7,372 nt of DNA from JBOFLG01 sp051657745 (GTDB taxonomy: Bacteria; Actinomycetota; Actinomycetes; Actinomycetales; Dermatophilaceae). Location of the stretch: contig JBOFLG010000175.1 in assembly GCA_051657745.1 (NCBI GenBank), positions 1-7,372 of the forward strand, read 5' to 3'. Below the pieces are notes generated by a model, which worked only from the letters and a program-made list of their open reading frames with translations, had not been told where the DNA came from and ran no database searches. The position numbers and the translations under genes are program-made. Below, in pieces: positions 5,819 to 7,372 of this stretch (position 1 is its first letter; each line of letters begins with the position of its first letter).

Positions 5819-6610
5819 CTACTCCGTGGGTCCACGCCCCGGTTCGGTCACTCCCGGTCGAGCCCGGTCGGCGGCAACGACCGACGCGACCGCTTCGTCG
5901 ATGTCGTCGGTGACCGTGAGGAGGTCGAGGTCGGCCGCACCAATGGTGCCGGTCAGCACCGCCGTGTCGCGCAGCCAGTCGACCAGGCCGCTCCAGTACC
6001 CCCGGCCGATGAGCACGATCGGAAAGCTCGTGACCTTCTCGGTCTGCACCAGCGTGACTGCCTCGAACAACTCATCGAGGGTGCCGAACCCGCCGGGTAG
6101 CACCACAAACCCGCGGGCGTACTTCACGAACATGGTTTTGCGCGCAAAGAAGTAGCGGAAGTTGATGCCGAGGTCGACGTACGGGTTGAGGCCGGCCTCG
6201 AACGGCAATTCGATGCCCAGGCCCACGGAGGTGCCGCCCGCCTCGAGCGCGCCCTTGTTGGCCGCCTCCATCGAGCCCGGACCGCCCCCGGTGATGACGG
6301 CGTAGCCGGCCTCGACCAGGGCCCGGCCGAGGCGCTCGCCGAGCCGGTACCGCTCGTCATCCGGGGTGGTTCGGGCAGAGCCGAACACGCTGACCGCCGG
6401 GCCGAGTTCGGCGAGCGCGCCGAAGCCGGCGACGAACTCGCTCTGGATACGCATGACCCGCCACGGGTCGGTGTGCACCCAGTCGGCTGGGCTGCGGCTG
6501 TCCAGCAGCCAGCGGTCGGTGGTCGCCCGCGGCACCTTCGAGCCCCGCATCACGACCGGGCCCTGGTGGTAGTCGCGTTCGGGGCGAGGATGCCGCGTCG
6601 TCTCGTCCAC
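5819..6610 (-). CDS. LOG family protein (TIGR00730), putative cytokinin riboside monophosphate phosphoribohydrolase
   Basis: Cytosolic Rossmann-like protein of 263 residues. Family enzymes cleave nucleoside 5'-monophosphates (AMP, or N6-substituted AMP) to the base and ribose 5-phosphate. Visible signatures are SVFGSART (74-81), the nucleotide-binding TGGGPGSMEAANKGA (107-121), LGIELPFE (131-138), the RK pair in FFARKTMF (154-161), and the LOG hallmark PGGFGTLDE (172-180) with its catalytic glutamate. The M. tuberculosis homologue Rv1205 makes cytokinins and is a proteasome substrate. Whether this copy prefers AMP or cytokinin precursors cannot be told. GTG 6610 lies 5 nt after the dapE stop and keeps the HQGPVVMRG N-terminal segment typical of actinobacterial members. 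Its Shine-Dalgarno is weak, and ATG 6550 is an alternative. The frame is open to 6700, but that part overlaps dapE. Confidence 0.92.
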   Translation of the reverse strand: MDETTRHPRPERDYHQGPVVMRGSKVPRATTDRWLLDSRSPADWVHTDPWRVMRIQSEFVAGFGALAELGPAVSVFGSARTTPDDERYRLGERLGRALVEAGYAVITGGGPGSMEAANKGALEAGGTSVGLGIELPFEAGLNPYVDLGINFRYFFARKTMFVKYARGFVVLPGGFGTLDELFEAVTLVQTEKVTSFPIVLIGRGYWSGLVDWLRDTAVLTGTIGAADLDLLTVTDDIDEAVASVVAADRARPGVTEPGRGPTE

Positions 6611-6615
6611 GCCGG

Positions 6616-7372
6616 TCACTGTAGGCGAGCGGGTGGCTCGGGTTCGGTGAGCCAGCGAGTCAGGGCCTGCTCGCAGGCCGGGTACTGGGCCACCGGGCAC
6701 CGTTCGTCATCGGTGTGGGCGAGGTTCGAGTCGCCAGGGCCGAAGTTCACTGCGGGCACCCCCATCGCCGAGAACCGGGCGACGTCGGTCCAGCCCTGCT
6801 TGGCCTGGACCGGCAGGGCGAGTGCCGCCACGAACGACCGCGCTGCGGGGAGGTGCAGGCCGGGCCGCGCTCCCCCGGCGTTGTCGACGACGTCGACCAC
6901 GAACCCGGTGAACACGGCCCGGACGTGCGCCTCGGCGTCCGCTTCGGAGCGGTCGGGCGCGTACCGGTAGTTGACCGTGACGACACACCGGTCGGGGATG
7001 ACGTTGCCGGCCACCCCACCGGCGATGTGCACCGCGTTCAGCGCCTCACGAAACTCCAGCCCGTCGACCTCCCGAGTCTCGGGCCGGTAGACGACCAGGC
7101 GCGCCAGGACGTCGGCAGCGTCGTGAATCGCGTTGTGCCCGTTCCACGGTCGCGCCGAGTGGGCCGCGATGCCCTTCGTCGCGACCTCGGCGCGCAGGGT
7201 GCCCTTGCAGCCACCCTCGACGGTCCCGTTGGTCGGTTCGAGCAGCACGGCGAAGGCGGCGTCGTCGATCAGGTCCGGCCGCTCCCGTTCGACCCGGAGC
7301 AGCCCGTTGTACTGCGCGTCGATCTCCTCACCGTCGTAGAACACCAGGGTCAGATCGCGGCTGGGCTCGCGG
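6616..7372 (-). CDS. dapE: Succinyl-diaminopimelate desuccinylase (N-terminus beyond window)
   Basis: Zinc-dependent M20-family amidohydrolase that converts N-succinyl-LL-diaminopimelate to LL-diaminopimelate and succinate, in the pathway to meso-DAP and lysine. The window has the last 251 residues. About 100 N-terminal residues, with the first His/Asp zinc ligands, lie past the right edge. Visible are VFYDGEEID with the catalytic and ligand glutamates (near 7324-7329), LEPTNGTVEGGCKGTLR with a further ligand glutamate, the dimerisation-domain AHSARPWNGHNAIH, IAGGVAGNVIPD, VNYRYAPDRS, GWTDVARFSAMG and NFGPGDSNLAHTDDE with the last ligand histidine (codon 6715-6717). The motif set matches mycobacterial DapE closely rather than a generic M20 peptidase. 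The frame is open to the window edge, so GTG 7344 is an internal codon, not the start. It heads the visible part of the operon and ends 5 nt before the LOG gene. Confidence 0.95.
   Translation of the reverse strand, partial: REPSRDLTLVFYDGEEIDAQYNGLLRVERERPDLIDDAAFAVLLEPTNGTVEGGCKGTLRAEVATKGIAAHSARPWNGHNAIHDAADVLARLVVYRPETREVDGLEFREALNAVHIAGGVAGNVIPDRCVVTVNYRYAPDRSEADAEAHVRAVFTGFVVDVVDNAGGARPGLHLPAARSFVAALALPVQAKQGWTDVARFSAMGVPAVNFGPGDSNLAHTDDERCPVAQYPACEQALTRWLTEPEPPARLQ

Overview
The window is high-GC DNA (G or C in nearly every wobble position, GTG starts common). It carries eight genes, all on the minus strand, with almost no spacing. The organism is very probably an actinomycete. The evidence is a DUF3117 protein (an almost exclusively actinobacterial family), a DapE that closely resembles the mycobacterial enzyme as I remember it, an actinobacterial-type LOG/TIGR00730 protein, and small membrane proteins with DivIVA-like motifs. 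Genus and species cannot be fixed from this window.

In the direction of transcription (high to low coordinates) the layout is as follows. (1) dapE, missing its N-terminus at the right edge. (2) A LOG-family protein (TIGR00730) 5 nt downstream. (3) A small membrane-anchored protein with a DivIVA-like RGY..VD motif and a C-terminal tail of nine 5-residue repeats. (4) A 144-residue SRPBCC-like protein 1 nt further on. (5) A 665-residue polytopic GT-C-type glycosyltransferase-like protein, overlapping the previous gene by 4 nt and carrying its own DivIVA-like motif at the N-terminus. (6) A PIG-V-type GT-C mannosyltransferase-like protein overlapping by 11 nt. These six look like one co-transcribed, translationally coupled unit. 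A 159-nt gap with a plausible promoter follows, then (7) the 57-residue DUF3117 protein. An 84-nt gap with a GC-rich hairpin separates this from (8) an M17 leucyl aminopeptidase (pepA-type), which runs off the left edge.

How the genes fit together: dapE supplies meso-diaminopimelate for lysine and peptidoglycan. The two membrane enzymes probably transfer sugars from polyprenyl-phosphate donors to an envelope acceptor. Two neighbouring genes share an RGYRP..VD-type motif, which suggests that envelope glycosylation may be positioned by a DivIVA/Wag31-like polar or septal scaffold. The order dapE, LOG, DivIVA-like membrane protein, DUF3117 parallels the Mycobacterium tuberculosis Rv1202-Rv1211 region. 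Here the folP2, gpgS and tagA genes of that region are absent, and an SRPBCC gene and two GT-C genes are present instead. No mobile element, tRNA, rRNA or CRISPR array was seen, and no stretch over 300 nt lacks a gene.
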